A stretch of DNA of 64,000 nucleotides from Isoetes taiwanensis (lineage: Eukaryota > Streptophyta > Lycopodiopsida > Isoetales > Isoetaceae): the NCBI GenBank assembly GCA_021234155.1, contig JAJEKV010000027.1, positions 15,844,891 to 15,908,890 of the forward strand, read 5' to 3'. The position numbers and the translations under genes are program-made. Below, piece after piece: positions 35,371-47,343 of the stretch (the stretch's first letter is position 1; each line of letters opens with the position of its first letter). A model generated the notes under the pieces. That model worked only from the letters and a program-made list of their open reading frames with translations. It had not been told where the DNA came from and made no database searches.

Positions 35371-35466
35371 ACAAAAATGTCAGTTTAGGTGACATTCTCA
35401 TGTGGAAACACTGCCCATAGGCAGAGGCACTGTTGACACATCACCTAGGTGATATTCTTGTATACC
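35371..35466. mobile_element. Small foldback element, family member 1 (MED33 upstream region)
   Basis: Imperfect inverted arms: ACAAAAATGTCAGTTTAGG on the left, and on the right a stretch that reads TACAAGAATATCACCTAGG when reverse-complemented. The loop is about 35 bp. The left arm also matches the arm of the element at 53572-53718 (ACAAGAATGTCCATTTAGG...GAGATGGAAAC). It lies about 260-350 bp upstream of the MED33 ATG, so it could affect that promoter. Confidence 0.55.
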
Positions 35467-35743
35467 TAAAAAAACATTTAGGAAGCATTCTTTTGCGTCC
35501 GCCAATAGCACCGTGCCACATGGCACGATTTCAAACAAAGAATGTAATAAAAAAATTTGTTGAGCGACGGAACTTCTACGGTGGCCTATTGCTGTGGTTT
35601 CTACCTGCATTCTTAGGATTTACCCACGATTTATCCCGCATTCCGACCTGTTTACCCAGCATTCCAAGAACTTACCCTGTATTCCGAAGGTTTCTACTTG
35701 CTGCAGAATGCTTTCTAAGGGCAGATCCACTCTAGCTATTTAA

Positions 35744-36622
35744 ATGTTGGACTTTAAGGTGGAGCCAATAAAAAAAAGCCAAGCCACATTTTCCATAATT
35801 TGGACGATTTCATTTACCTGTATTGCCGTCGATAGGGATGCCGAGATGGCATTACCGAGATCCTTCGCAACTGTCAGGGGGTTTCCTTTGGAAATACATC
35901 GATCTGCAACATCTAGACATAACATATGGCCACGTGCCCTTATTCATGATGCAACAGGATTGTCAAATGTATATGGTGTTGTTGATGGCTCCCACATTTT
36001 TTTATGGAGGAAACCCAAAAAGAATGACAAAGGTGATGACTATTACAATCGACATAAAAGGCACTCATGTCTTTTGCAAGGTATTGTCACACACCGCAGG
36101 TTGTTTATAAATGTATGTGTTACAAGAACAGGATCAGTCCATGACTCAAATCAGTTCAAGAAGAGTTCCATATACAATAAAATTGCCTCTAAACTAATTC
36201 TGCAGGAACCAATAGTAACTTTGAGTGGCAGAAAATTGAAGAAAGGTCAACCCACTGAAGACCAAATCCAGGTTAACATTCCTCCACTTTTACTTGGTGA
36301 TTCTGCCTATGCTGCCAGACCCTTCCTTCTGAAAGTGTTTCCACAGAATCATGGTCCTTATGCCAAGTCTAACAAAAGGGTTTGCAGGGATAGAGTTTGT
36401 GTGGAAAATAGGTTTGGGATTGTCAAAGAGAAATTCAGAATTCTCAAACATCTGCCTGTGCATGTTGGAAAGACCTCCAAGATCATACATGCAGCTTGTG
36501 TGCTTTGGAACATCTGCATTACGAAAGACATGGAATGGGACATGTTGCCAATTGAAGAAGAACCTGAACCAGTTTATTACTATGAAACTGAAGCTATGAA
36601 CATGAGTCTAAAAAAACAATGA
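35744..36622 (+). pseudogene. PIF/Harbinger transposase, C-terminal two thirds
   Basis: DDE transposase (DDE_Tnp_4 type) that cuts and pastes PIF/Harbinger DNA transposons. Catalytic blocks are in order: first Asp in GVVDGSHIFL (about residue 80), second Asp in LLGDSAYAARPFLL (about 188), and Glu in VCVENRFGIVKEKFRIL (about 229). Between them lies DDYYNRHKRHSCLLQGIV. The DDE triad is intact, and the ORF is open from 35744 to 36622. The N-terminal HTH-like region is not recognisable; the sequence before 35930 fits no single frame well, so the 5' end is probably shifted. The SANT-like partner lies convergently at 37484-38225. I did not find terminal inverted repeats. Confidence 0.82.
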
Positions 36623-36791
36623 GATCAGATGAGACATGTGTTGTTTTGAAAACTTGGATGGCCATGTATTGATGTAGAATTTTATGATTCTGTCAACATA
36701 TTTTTTGATAATTTGTTCATGTTTTCAAGTTTTTGAATGTTATTGATTTGATTGATCTGATACTCTAGTCCAGCAGGGGCTCGTCTTCTTC

Positions 36792-37313
36792 TTAACCACA
36801 GAGCTCATAGGTTTGTGTCACCGTCTTGATTTCATGCAGAGCCCATTTCCCATGATGCTGCATGTAACGACATTCCACATGGGCCTTCTGCTTCAAAGAT
36901 GCAGCTTCAGTCCAAGCAGCGATCTCAGGTTCAAGGGTGACTCCCATATCCAAAAAGTTCATCACAGCCCGTTGTGTCAAAGAGCAATGAATCACTTTGT
37001 GGCTGATAACTTCAACTTCTTCACTTTCCTCTTCAATAGTTGGTGAGAAATCCTGGTGTTCTTCAACCACTGGATTTGCAGGCTCCTACGTGCTGGAGGA
37101 GGTGGACTCTTCAACAACTTCTTCACTTGAAGTTTCCGGCCAAGAAGAGCTCTCAGAGTAATAATTTTTCTCTGAACTTGAGATCTCGTGGGATGCTTCA
37201 GAAGAATCTATAGGGTTAGAATACTCCTCTAGGGAGTATTCTTCGGATCGAGTCCGGTGGCTAGAGATGGAAGACGGAGGGCTGAGCGAATTCCTTGGAC
37301 GCTTTGGTGCCAT
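36792..37313 (-). pseudogene. Ser/Glu-rich ORF with one in-frame TAG
   Basis: A frame of 174 codons, including the final stop, broken only by a TAG at 37086-37088. The first part (from ATG 37313, MAPKRPRNSLSPPSS) is Ser/Glu-rich and looks disordered. The second part (VVEEHQDFSPTIEEESEEVEV... then HVECRYMQHHGKWALHEIKT) looks more structured. No known domain. It lies between the transposase and the SANT-like ORF, so it may be a further product of the Harbinger element or unrelated cargo. TAG would be CAG with one C-to-T change. Confidence 0.4.
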
Positions 37314-37483
37314 TTTTTTTATGAACGACTTGTGCGTAGAAGGAATATTAAAATGGGATAAATTGACAAGACTAGCATTTAATGATATATGCTACGATAT
37401 CTATATATCTAGATTGAAGATCCAATTTGAGACAGTTGCAAATTATTCATTGAACAGAATGTAGGAAAGTGAAAATCATACCT

Positions 37484-38225
37484 TTATTCTTTGTTCTTGC
37501 CTGCCAGTTTGGCAATTTCAAGAAGTGTGTCCTTGGTCATCTGACATATGCTCTGAGTCATTGCTGTCATAGATTCAGCAATCTTCAAACTATTGGCAGA
37601 TCGAATAGTCTCTAATTCCCTTACCAACTCCAGTTTCTTTGCAGATTCTTCCTCCATAAAATCCAATTTCTTGACTTTAATGTCTCCAAAAGTGCTTGCC
37701 ATTCGTGAAAATTCCAATAGCAATGTCTTCATCAATCTGCAATCTAGACTTCTTTCTTCCAGTAGGCTTTCCACATACTCCAGGTTGATTGCATGCTGCA
37801 GATTTGGGGCTGGAGGAATCTGTGTTGTTACATGTTGGTGTTCGATTGTTTGGCATATCATGCATTCTGGGGCTTCTTGAATTATCCATGTTGACATTGA
37901 CATTGGGAATATCTTCGGTACTCTCAAAAGGATCATCAAAAGCAGCATCGGATCCAACTGTTTCATAAAAACTGTCAGAAAAGTTAGTGTGCAAATCTGC
38001 TGCCTCAAAAGCTTCATTCCCAAAGTCCCCATAATCCCCAGCCCCTGGAATGGAGTCATCTATTCTTTCATACCACTGCCAACTTGAAGGCTCTGAACCC
38101 GTATGACTAGAAGCCTCTTTCTCATCCTTGAATTTTGCATGAAGTTTATACCATTTGTTCTTCAGTTGCCTGACTTCCACTAATCCACCAACAATTGGCT
38201 GTAATTTCACTAGAATTTCTCTCAA
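37484..38225 (-). pseudogene. Myb/SANT-like DNA-binding partner of PIF/Harbinger, frameshifted
   Basis: Second ORF of PIF/Harbinger elements, which binds the termini and helps import the transposase. The N-terminal frame (38225-37677) has LVEVRQLKNKWYKLHAKFKD, the last helix of a Myb/SANT-like domain, then an acidic Ser/Asn-rich linker. The C-terminal frame (to 37484) has a long helix (FSRMASTFGDIKVKKLDFME...KKLELVRELETI). They join near 37715 with a one-base shift. The first SANT helices lie further upstream in 38226-38400, where stops interrupt them. Placement convergent to the transposase is normal for these elements. Confidence 0.65.
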
Positions 38226-38660
38226 CTGTGTATTAGAAGATTCAGACTACCATTAGTAACCAATTTCATCTCATTCAGGAGGTTCAGAAAGGTAGAAACA
38301 CTCTGATCTGTCCATTGGACTGGATTCTTCCTATTCTTTATATCGATTGGCTTGGGATTTTCTCTCTCTTGAACAACAAGAGACATTGAATTCTCGGGCT
38401 AAGAAGATTCAACCATCATTCAATTAAATTGGGATTATGTCTTAATTTTGGGATAAATTTTATATTGCACTTTTTTAGTAACTTTGTTAAATTCACTTTT
38501 TTAGTAACTTTGTTGCCCTTAGACTAGAATAGACGTTAACATATAATCACACACGGGAATATAAATTCACACCTTAACTTCAAATTACAAAATCATATAT
38601 CATGAAACTCAAGTAGTACACAACTTTTATTAAAAGTGATTGATACATAGTAACTGAGAA

Positions 38661-41600
38661 TCATTTTTCCACCAACATCCCCAAGGATATGAGAACCTTA
38701 TTCCTTACATCCTGAGGTATTGTAACTCTCGCTGTTTTACTAGGAATAGTTTTTGGAGTCCATGAGTACAATACGGTTTCAATGTCTAGCCAAAGATCAG
38801 GATCACTAGGATTTCTCCTCCACCTCTTTGTCCAACAATCAATATCTTTCTTTTTATCGGTGACATTACTCAACCGATGTAATTGGACACCACCATTCCA
38901 CGCCGCACCTTATTGAAGTTAACATCACCTTCTTCTTTGCAAATATCCGAGATAGTCCATCCCAACCACACCGGATAGGTCTCTAGATCCGCTGGTTTTA
39001 CTACTACAAATTGGTGGCACTCCACGTCGAGAGAAGGTTCATAACAATCCATGCCTAGATATTTTGGCCTATCCTTCTTAGGACCAACATAGTGTTTATC
39101 GATTGAGGAGGAGCATATGCCTTCACAATGCTACTAATGGTACCATCATCTTCGTCAAGCACCAGCTAATGTTTTCCACTTACTTTTTAGGGAACCACCC
39201 TTCCAAAGAAATGCTCGGAGGATGTGTCTACCTCATCCAACAAGTTGATCACCTTCTTCCAATAATCTATCAATGCACGATTAGTCTCATCCGAATTAGT
39301 TTGCCAATGCTTGATGTAGTCATTGATGCCATCCTTAGTCAAGCCCAATTGCTTGACTTCTTCATTGGTTTTAGAGCTTTTGGTTGACCAGGGAGGTATC
39401 ATAGGCTTGCCATTTGCATCCCTCAAGGCCAAATTTCTGCCCCACCTCTCCACTTCTCCTCCAAGGTCTCATTTTCCATTGCATGATTGGAATCCCTTCT
39501 CTCACCCAAAAGTGAATTGAAGAGGTCTAGAATGACCTTCCATGTCGAGAGCATAACCATCCACAAAACTCTTCCAATCGGGCACTTCTTCTATGATAGA
39601 TCCTATAGGAGATGGATTTGTACATCCATGAAATATTTCCAATAGCCTGGGAAAGTTGGTAACTGTCTGTTGTCTCAATACATGACTATATTTTCCAAAC
39701 AATGCATCCACATCCTCATGAGTATGTCCGGGCATTAGGAACCCCAAATTGACTCTTTTCAAAAATACCCACAAACTGTTAAGTAGGATAGGAAAGAAAA
39801 CATCCACCTATTCTTATTTTGACCAGCACAATTATCTAGTTGCAAGAGGAGCTTTTCAAGGCAGATCTCGAGGTTTAGCACGAGATGTTGAAGCTCCAAC
39901 ATGTTCATTAGGTCCATTCCTCCTAAATCTTGCCTTGCTAAACTTTTCAATACTATTAGGGGTTCCATCCAACAATGCACTATGTAGTGCCTGGCTAGTC
40001 AGTAGGATCCTCAGTAGGTGACCATTGTAACCCTTCTCATAGTTTCTTAAACACCTCATGATACTCCCAATGTGAAAATCTGGACCATCACTCCACAACT
40101 CTAAACCCAAAATGGCCATAATAAGTCCGAGATCGCCCATGCAATATTGCCCCGATCATTGAAATCTGCAAAAGGGTATGATCTTCCACATGACTTAGGA
40201 ATGTACTTGAATTGTGGAAGACAAGTCTTACATTTGGTCCATTTTATCATGTATAATACATAGATAGTTATTAGGTTCCATTGCGGATAAGGTCCTCCAC
40301 ATCCAATAAGTTGATCTACATGATAGTTGATCCGTCATATGGTCCTTCATATGTTCCCTTATCTTTGCCCTTAGACTTGGTTGCACGCCTCTTATCTAGT
40401 GTCTCCTTCACTTAGCACATAAATTGCACTTGGCAAAGTTGTTTGAAGTTGCTATGGTCACATGCTTGAAATGCTTATTCCATAGCCTACTAAAACTGGG
40501 ATATAGAGGCCACTCCAAGTTCCCCAAGCAATGCATTTATTTCCTCTAATATGCTCTTAAGGGTACAATGGGATGGCAATCTCTTTTCAACAATAACTCT
40601 ACCCCTGTTCATCCTTCTTACTCTTATGTGGCATGTTTTCTGCATTGAAATCCACATATCTTTCAAATATTTCCTTTGCGGCTATAGTTCTTGAGGTAGG
40701 CCTTACCGGGCCAGTGTTCCCATGCAATGCAATTTTACTACCATTTTCATGTCTCTTTTTGCCAGGTTATTGCCAAGAAGAGGTTGGAATTCCATGTATA
40801 GCCATCCATGCTTTTGAACATATCCACTTTCCATTCAATGGGAATCTTTTCTTCTTTGATCTTTCATCCCGAATTGCATAGCCAAATATGGTGTACATGA
40901 AATTCCTCCCGCTATCACACTTATGTTCCTGATATGTAGCTCTTGCTCCCACCAACTCCTCTATTGTGAACATTCTAACACAAGAAGCCCAACAACATTC
41001 ACCTCCTCTAACCTTCATCATAGCTTCAGGAGAACAATCATAATCGACTTGCATCTTTTGGTGGGATAATGTTTGAAAGTTGGAAGTGGCCTCTTGCTAC
41101 ACCGTGAACATTGTTGACAATGGTTCTACATCTATAGGAAACGTGTAGTTCCCCTCCGGTTGAATCTTGTCCCTAGGCCATGCAACAATAGTTGGAACCT
41201 CTAGTTGCTTCACACAAGCTAGGCATTCTTGTTTGCACGAACCCTTTTCCTTCCAATTGTCATATAATTTTGAGATTGCCACACCTAACCCGTCCTCCCC
41301 TAATCTTTCATCATTCAATTGCATTGATAGGATCTGCTAGAACAATAATCCCTTCTCCCATCTTGCCTCTCTCATTTGCATGCATGCGGGATCTTGACCT
41401 TTTTTGTTTTCCAATCGACCCAGTATAAAGTACAATTTCCTTTCCTTTGGCATCATCCTTTTCATTTGAGGCCTTTTCCTTTCCTTTGCCATCATCAACA
41501 TCATTTGGAGTCTTTTCCTTTCCTTTGCCATCATGAACATCATTTGAGGTATTTTCCTTTCCTTGGCCATCATGTTCATTAGTTGGGGATTTTTCCTTGC

Positions 41601-41664
41601 CTTGATCAAAGATCATTAGGGGCTTTATTTTTAGCATTTTGCATGCCATTGACCTAGAATGCAT
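38661..41664 (-). pseudogene. DUF7869-like (transposase-related) gene, decayed
   Basis: A long minus-strand coding region broken into several frames. From the N-terminus: repeats of about 14 residues rich in Lys, Gly, Asp and Asn (GKGKEKTPNDVDD and variants, 41560-41430); a Cys-containing segment (RGGECCWASCVRMF, about 41010); a core LLLQLDNCAGQNKNRW (about 39840) followed after a shift by LGFLMPGHTHEDVDALFGKY (about 39740); then WSTKSSKTNEEVKQLGL, a segment like a chromatin-reader fold (FVVVKPADLETYPVWLGW, about 39000) and a C-terminal block ending at 38661 (VLISLGMLVEK). The DNCAGQNKN ... GHTHEDVDALF pair is the signature I associate with DUF7869, an RNase-H-like family spread with mobile elements. 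No function should be assigned. Confidence 0.55.
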
Positions 41665-41834
41665 AAAAATATATAGTAAGTTAGCATATCCAAATAACCT
41701 CTCAATAACATGTTCATAAATGAAAGCCTCATATGTCTTATTCTATTTGATCATTCTATTTATATAATGGGATTCCCCAAGTTATTTTCCTCAACATTAT
41801 ATATAAATAAAACCCTCTACTTATTAGCCTTATA

Positions 41835-42056
41835 ACTTGTATCCTATAATAACCTTTGTAATAAATTTTAACCTTGTAAAAGGGATAACCCTTATGAGGG
41901 TTAACCTTAAAAGGTTAACTTAACCATTAAAGGGATAACCTTGGTATCCTATAATAACCCTTATAATAAATTTAACCTTATTATTACAAGGGATAACCTT
42001 GGTATCCTATAATAACCCTTATAATAAATTTAACATTGTTATTACAAGGGATAAAC
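41835..42056. repeat. Tandem repeat, 58-bp unit, about 3 copies
   Basis: Units begin GGGATAACCTTGGTATCC at 41932 and 41990, with a shorter diverged unit before and a partial one at 42048. They are built from GGTAT, ATAATAACC and TTATAATAAA blocks. Confidence 0.8.
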
Positions 42057-42234
42057 TTCATGGTCCTTAAAACAATTAACCCGCAATAAATTTTTCATGG
42101 AAGTTATAATGGCGCTGGTATAAAAATTTGAAAGCGATTATTATTTCAAGTTAGCATTAGTTTTGAACTTTTCTCTCTCACTTTTAAACTTCCAATTCCA
42201 GGCATTCCGTGGCTTCCAATTTCTAAACTTTACG

Positions 42235-42770
42235 CTTCCAATTTCTTCTCGGCTTCTATTTGCTTCAATCTGCTTCTCGGCTTCTATTATCTGCTTCAAA
42301 CTTGGCTTCTGCTTCAATCTCGGCTTCTCGGCGTCTATCTGCTTTAAACTCGGCTTCTATCTGCTTTTTATCTGTTTTTATCTGCGCTTTCGGCTTCTAC
42401 AATCTGTTTTTATCTGTTTTTATCTGCGCTTTCGAGTTTTTCTGCTTCTACAATCTTCTGCTTTAGGGTTTTCAGGCTCAAAGGTTTTTTCAGCTAAAAG
42501 GTTTCTACTCGGCTTTTACTTAACTTCGGCTTCTATATGCTTTTCGGCTTCTATATGCTTTTTCGGCTCAATACAAGGTTCTATACAAGGTTTGTAGGCT
42601 CTATACAAGGTTTTCTGGTTTTTTTGGCTTTTCTGACTTTGAATAACTTTGGTTTTTTGTGTTAAAGCTTCTACCGCTATTGCTTTTTCTCCAAATTAGC
42701 TGCTATTGCTTTTTCTCGGCTTCTTAAGGCTTCTCGAATCACTTCTTAAGGTTTCTCGGGTTAGTATTTA
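42235..42770. repeat. Degenerate low-complexity repeat (CGGCTTCTATCTGCTTTT)
   Basis: About 500 bp of irregular repeats of CGGCTTCTATCTGCTTTT-like words, with variants CTCGGCTTCT and TACAAGGTTCTA. Open frames across it (42163-42597) are repeat artefacts of Leu/Phe/Cys/Ser composition. Confidence 0.75.
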
Positions 42771-42897
42771 CTGTTATTTACATAAAGTAGTTATTTTCCA
42801 TAAAGCATGTTATTTACTTTTACATGCATCAGTTCTATTTCATATCATATCTGTTCTCTATCATATCATATTACTCTATCTGTTCTATTTCATATCT

Positions 42898-42947
42898 GAT
42901 CTATGATCTTGCTCTATGATCTAGATCATAGAGCAAGATCATAGATC
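42898..42947. repeat. Perfect 50-bp palindrome
   Basis: Two 25-base arms with no spacer, centred between 42922 and 42923 on TGATCT|AGATCA. Every base pairs. It could extrude as a cruciform. It stands in an AT-rich region made of CTATCATATCATAT-like words. Confidence 0.9.
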
Positions 42948-43292
42948 TTCACTAGCTCTTCCTCTATCTGTTCTAAATAATGAACTAAAACAATGAACTA
43001 AATATTGAACTAAACAAGGAGTTATATTGAACTAAACAAGGAGTAAATAAAGAACTAAACAATATCTAACTGGCTTTATATTTTGAATTCTGCATTCTGC
43101 ATTCTGCATTCTGCATTATGTATTTTGTTAGAATAATATGTTGGAATGGGAGAAATCGCGCTTGGCGCATTTCTATTTTTGGGTTACGTTTTCCACTAGG
43201 TTAATCAAATCGCGCCAGGCGCGTTTTTAGTTTGGCATTTCAATTTCATACGGCTCTATACAAATCGCGCCAGGCGCGTATGAAATAGATCT

Positions 43293-43541
43293 GTGCTAAT
43301 TACTTTCTCTCGTTCTAGTGCCATGGATTTTCCTTATGCATGGACACTGGCTGGTTCAAATACACTGGCTGGTTCTAGTTCCCTGGACGACCATCAACTC
43401 GGACCACAGACAAGATATTACTTGAGTGTCTTTGTTCAAAACGTTCAAAGAGAGTTGGAGAATCCATTAGGCGGCTGTATCAGGGGCCATGGGTACACTT
43501 CCATCGCATCTATGGACATATCAGACTCCTCATGCTCTTAG
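43293..43541 (+). CDS. Small ORF, unknown
   Basis: An open frame of 82 codons, with the likelier ATG at 43323 (MDFPYAWTLAGSNTLAGSSS). It contains the internal duplication ACACTGGCTGGTTC. The middle part (RYYLSVFVQNVQRELENPLGG) looks protein-like. I do not recognise it. It may be the first piece of the decayed mosaic that follows. Confidence 0.25.
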   Translation: MLITFSRSSAMDFPYAWTLAGSNTLAGSSSLDDHQLGPQTRYYLSVFVQNVQRELENPLGGCIRGHGYTSIASMDISDSSCS

Positions 43542-43876
43542 TAAGGCTCATGCCAACAAATAAGTACAAGGATTTGATTTATAGTATCAGGGATCGATAC
43601 AACACTCTGGTTTGGAGACTCGACATCCTCAGGAAAGATGAGGATCCTGTCATATCGTGGTGGTTCGTGGGGACTTCTTGGGGATTGGGCGGATGAAGTG
43701 GGCCCGACCGACATATTGTAGAGATAGAAAGAATTCGCGCCGGCGCATTTTTGCGAAGAAGAAATGTACATAACTTTTTGGAATATGAATACAAACTTCG
43801 GCCTGGCGCAATTTGCACTATACTTTTCGTCATTAGTTTATTTTTTTATATGCAATGTCGAAAACATTGAATCCTG

Positions 43877-43972
43877 TGATGCCCTCCAGCCAGTATGACC
43901 AACCCCAAGAAACTACATATTTTCATTAATGTGTAGTTTCATGGGGTTGATATGACTGGCTAAAGAGCATCA
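43877..43972. mobile_element. 96-bp near-perfect hairpin (MITE-like or small-RNA precursor)
   Basis: Left arm TGATGCCCTCCAGCCAGTAT... pairs with the right arm ending ...GACTGGCTAAAGAGCATCA, giving about 43 paired positions with few mismatches and a loop of about 8 bases. The inner part pairs CCAACCCCAAGAAACTACA with TGTAGTTTCATGGGGTTG. The size fits either a tiny MITE or a plant pre-miRNA. Confidence 0.75.
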
Positions 43973-45415
43973 AAGAATACAAAATTCACAACATCACGCA
44001 GATGATATGATATATTCTTTTTTTTTTGAATATCCAAATATACATACCTTTTTTCGGGCGTTCTTTTGGCCATGCTACAAATGTGCCCACGCTTTCACCA
44101 ACTATGACGCCACGGGATGTCTTCTTGGAAGAGCCTCATCTTCATAATTGCGGTTTAGAATAGAAATCTTAGAAAAACTTGTTCCAAGAGGAACACCATG
44201 ACACATAGAACTTGGATTCAAATCTTGATTTTACACAATCCTACTTTCGGCGCTTCAAGTTTGTTGTTAAAAGATAGCATTCTTCTCCCATTACGATAAA
44301 GAACCGAATGCATTGTAAAAAATAGAGGGCGAAAAATTGAGAACAAGAGAATGCATTCGAATTCACCATAGTTCAGCCCGACATCGAATGGGAATTGAAG
44401 GCGGCTCGATCGAATGGATTGAAGGCGGCTCGATCGATCGAATGGGATCGAACGGATCTTGGGCCTCGATAGTCGATTGTTCTTGGGCCTGATACTAGGA
44501 ATGATCTTGGGCTCTCGGTAGTAGGTGGCGATTAGGTGGTAGTAGATTGCCACATATCGCGTTTCTTGAAATTAATAATTAATTGTTATCTTGAAATTGC
44601 ACTAAAAAGAAAAACACAATTTAAATTTGTAAATGAGCGGAATGGGGCGGTTAATTAAAGCGGTATAAATTTAAAAGGACGCGAATTTGAATTCTGGTTG
44701 TAAATCGGCGGCCCTAGATTATGAACGATACATATAAGTTTAAACCAAAACCCGATCTCATACTATCCGCACTTGCGCTTCTATGGCGTCCTAGAGGATT
44801 CGCCACGCCCAGAGGCGCCGGGTAGAGGTGGGCGACAAAAAAAGCACAAATCCTAAGCACGAGGGTTCTTGAACAAGCGTAAAGTTTTGATCCAACAAGC
44901 GCCTCAGGTAATTGATCTGTTTTTGTTTTGTAATTGATTTCTGTGTCCCTTTTATTGTTAGGTTTCTAGGATGTTTTTCAACCTGTGTATTTTCTGTGTA
45001 TGCGTGTCTCTGTGTATTGTCTACCTTTCATATTGTTTCTGTGTCATTTCTACTGCTTTTACTACCTTGTTTTGTGTGTTTTTTGTTATAATCTTCTCCT
45101 TTACTCCGATATGTTTAAAGTTGGAACAATTCTCCATTTTGTATAATGTAGACCGTGTAAGTCTTTACTTCTGTATTCTCCAGTTCTTTTGACAAGTCTT
45201 TTTTGTAGCCTAGTATGTCTCTTATAAAAGAGAAGTGTCTGTAGGTCCCCTCTTAAGAACGCGCTCGGCGCGATTTATAATTATGAGTGGTTTTGGTTGT
45301 CTCTGCTACTTTCCCTGTGTACAATTTATGTTTTTGAAAGTAAGGCGTCTATGAAAACGCGCACGCGATTTCATTACTCACCACATGATTGTAACTTTCG
45401 GGATCTTCTAAAAAT

Positions 45416-45658
45416 GTGAAAAAAAAAAGCAAAGCTGCTTGTAGGGTCCGTGGACATCTGCCTGAGAAAAAACCAAGAACGGATGAAGATGTATCGATTC
45501 TGCGAGATTTGGCACACGTTGTGACCATTGACGATCTGGCCGAAATAATGAAGGCTCGTAGAGCCTCCATGTCCGTGAAGAAGATCTACCAGAGGGCTCA
45601 ATGGTATGTGGAGATCTTCAAGACTAGCGGAAAAGACAGATCTGATTTTCATGTCTAG
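45416..45658 (+). pseudogene. Unknown coding piece (80 codons)
   Basis: Frame with a basic N-terminus (KKKSKAACRVRGHLPEKKPR), then a helical segment (ILRDLAHVVTIDDLAEIMKA, VKKIYQRAQWYVEIF). Frame continuity is lost after the TAG at 45656. Later fragments such as 46281-46511 may belong to the same decayed gene. No known domain. Confidence 0.3.
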
Positions 45659-47343
45659 AGTTAAGGAAACAGATCAAATGAAGAAACAAGGTATTCTCGA
45701 TCACATGCGAAGAAACGGGGCGATTCTTACTTTATTCGTATTACTTTGAAGCGGGTCGAAAAAATAAAAAGTATTGAAGAAGTTAAATTACTTTGCGTGC
45801 TAGTTCCTTTAAAGAGACGCCCTAAGAACGGATGAGGCCGCAGATAACCTCTTCAAATTTGGCTGGTCGGTGGTGATCTATTGACACCAAAAAAAAATAT
45901 GTCAAGGTCTCTCACCGTGAGAAGAGCAATCAAGATAAGGTCACCGCCTAGTCCGTACCTACAAGCTTTAAAGGAGAAGGAAGATGCAAGTTCTAGAGCC
46001 GAGAAAACACCGTGACGTTCTAGGCATTACGGATATGACTAGTGATGATGACAAGGCGAGACAAGTTAGAGGCCATGAGCAAACTCAAGAAATATCTTCG
46101 ACAAGTATCCACTGGCCTTAGCTTCACGCATCCTATCCATGTCGACAAGGCTTTTCGTGTCCACGAAGGCTATGTTTGTCGTGAGAAGATTTGACAAGCG
46201 AAGACGCAATGGAAATAGTCGACAAATGATAGAAAACCGGGGCCAAAGCCAATGCCTGGGCCCGATGTGGTGCCTTTGATATGAAGACGAAGAAGGTGTT
46301 GATGTGGAATAAACTTGAAGATTTAACTGGCAACCTCGATATTCACTTCATGATAATAGATGGCCAAAGATTCGGTGGAGGCTTGAAAGGTTTTGATCGA
46401 TCAAGCACAAAAACTGAAATCGGTTATTCTATAGACCGTATTCGGTCCGAAATTGCCGATTCCTCGGTGGCTCCACAACGGCCAGCCAGAATTAGCCGAA
46501 ATCAGCCATGAATGACATGGGAAAGACATTCCCGCACAAAAGGTATTTTATGTTCCACACATAGCGTTCCAAATCGCGCCCAGACGCGTTTTAAGCTAAT
46601 CACGTATTCACAAAGCTGGCGCTGGCGCGATTTCTTCATATGGCCTGCGATTTTCTAAATCGTGATTAGCAAAACGCCGCGCTGCTGCGTTTTTATGTTG
46701 TTATTTGTGTGACGGATTTACAAGAAACGCTGGCGCGGCGAATTCTTCATCATGAAGAAATCGCCGCCGCGCGCGTTTTGCAAATACGTGATTAACGCTA
46801 AAAGCGCTGGCGCGTTTTATATTGTTACTTTCACGACTGCTTTTATTTTTTTATCTAACGCCCATATTTTGCGGTCCGTATGTGGAGCGATTTTGCGCAC
46901 GCCAGAAACCAATGGATCGAATATGGAAAACCAATGCCGACCCGGACAAAGGGCAATCTAAGAGTGCGAATTCAAATTACTAGAAAGGACACCATGCCAA
47001 ACCATAATACAGGACAAGAACAAGGCCACTAGATCAAAGAAGAAAAAGGGGATGCACAAAGCCGGCACGTAAGAGCAAAAGCGGTGCCAAAAGATGCCCG
47101 CAAGATTGTTTTTTCTTCCGACCGGTATGGGAAAAAGTGGAACGAATTTTGGGACGCCTATTCGGAAAAAAGAAGTTGCCGATTCAGATGGCGGGTTTCC
47201 TCCAAAGAAAGATCGTCTATTTTGATATAGGTATCACGAAAATGAGAAAGGCACAAGGATTGATGATGCGTAATTAATCTCTGTTCTAGATAGTTGCATC
47301 GAAAAGGAAGTTATCTACAAGAAAACGTCTGCAAAGAAAGCAC

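Noticed and set aside
42163-42597. 144-codon hydrophobic ORF
   Set aside because: Translation of a degenerate CGGCTTCTATCTG repeat.
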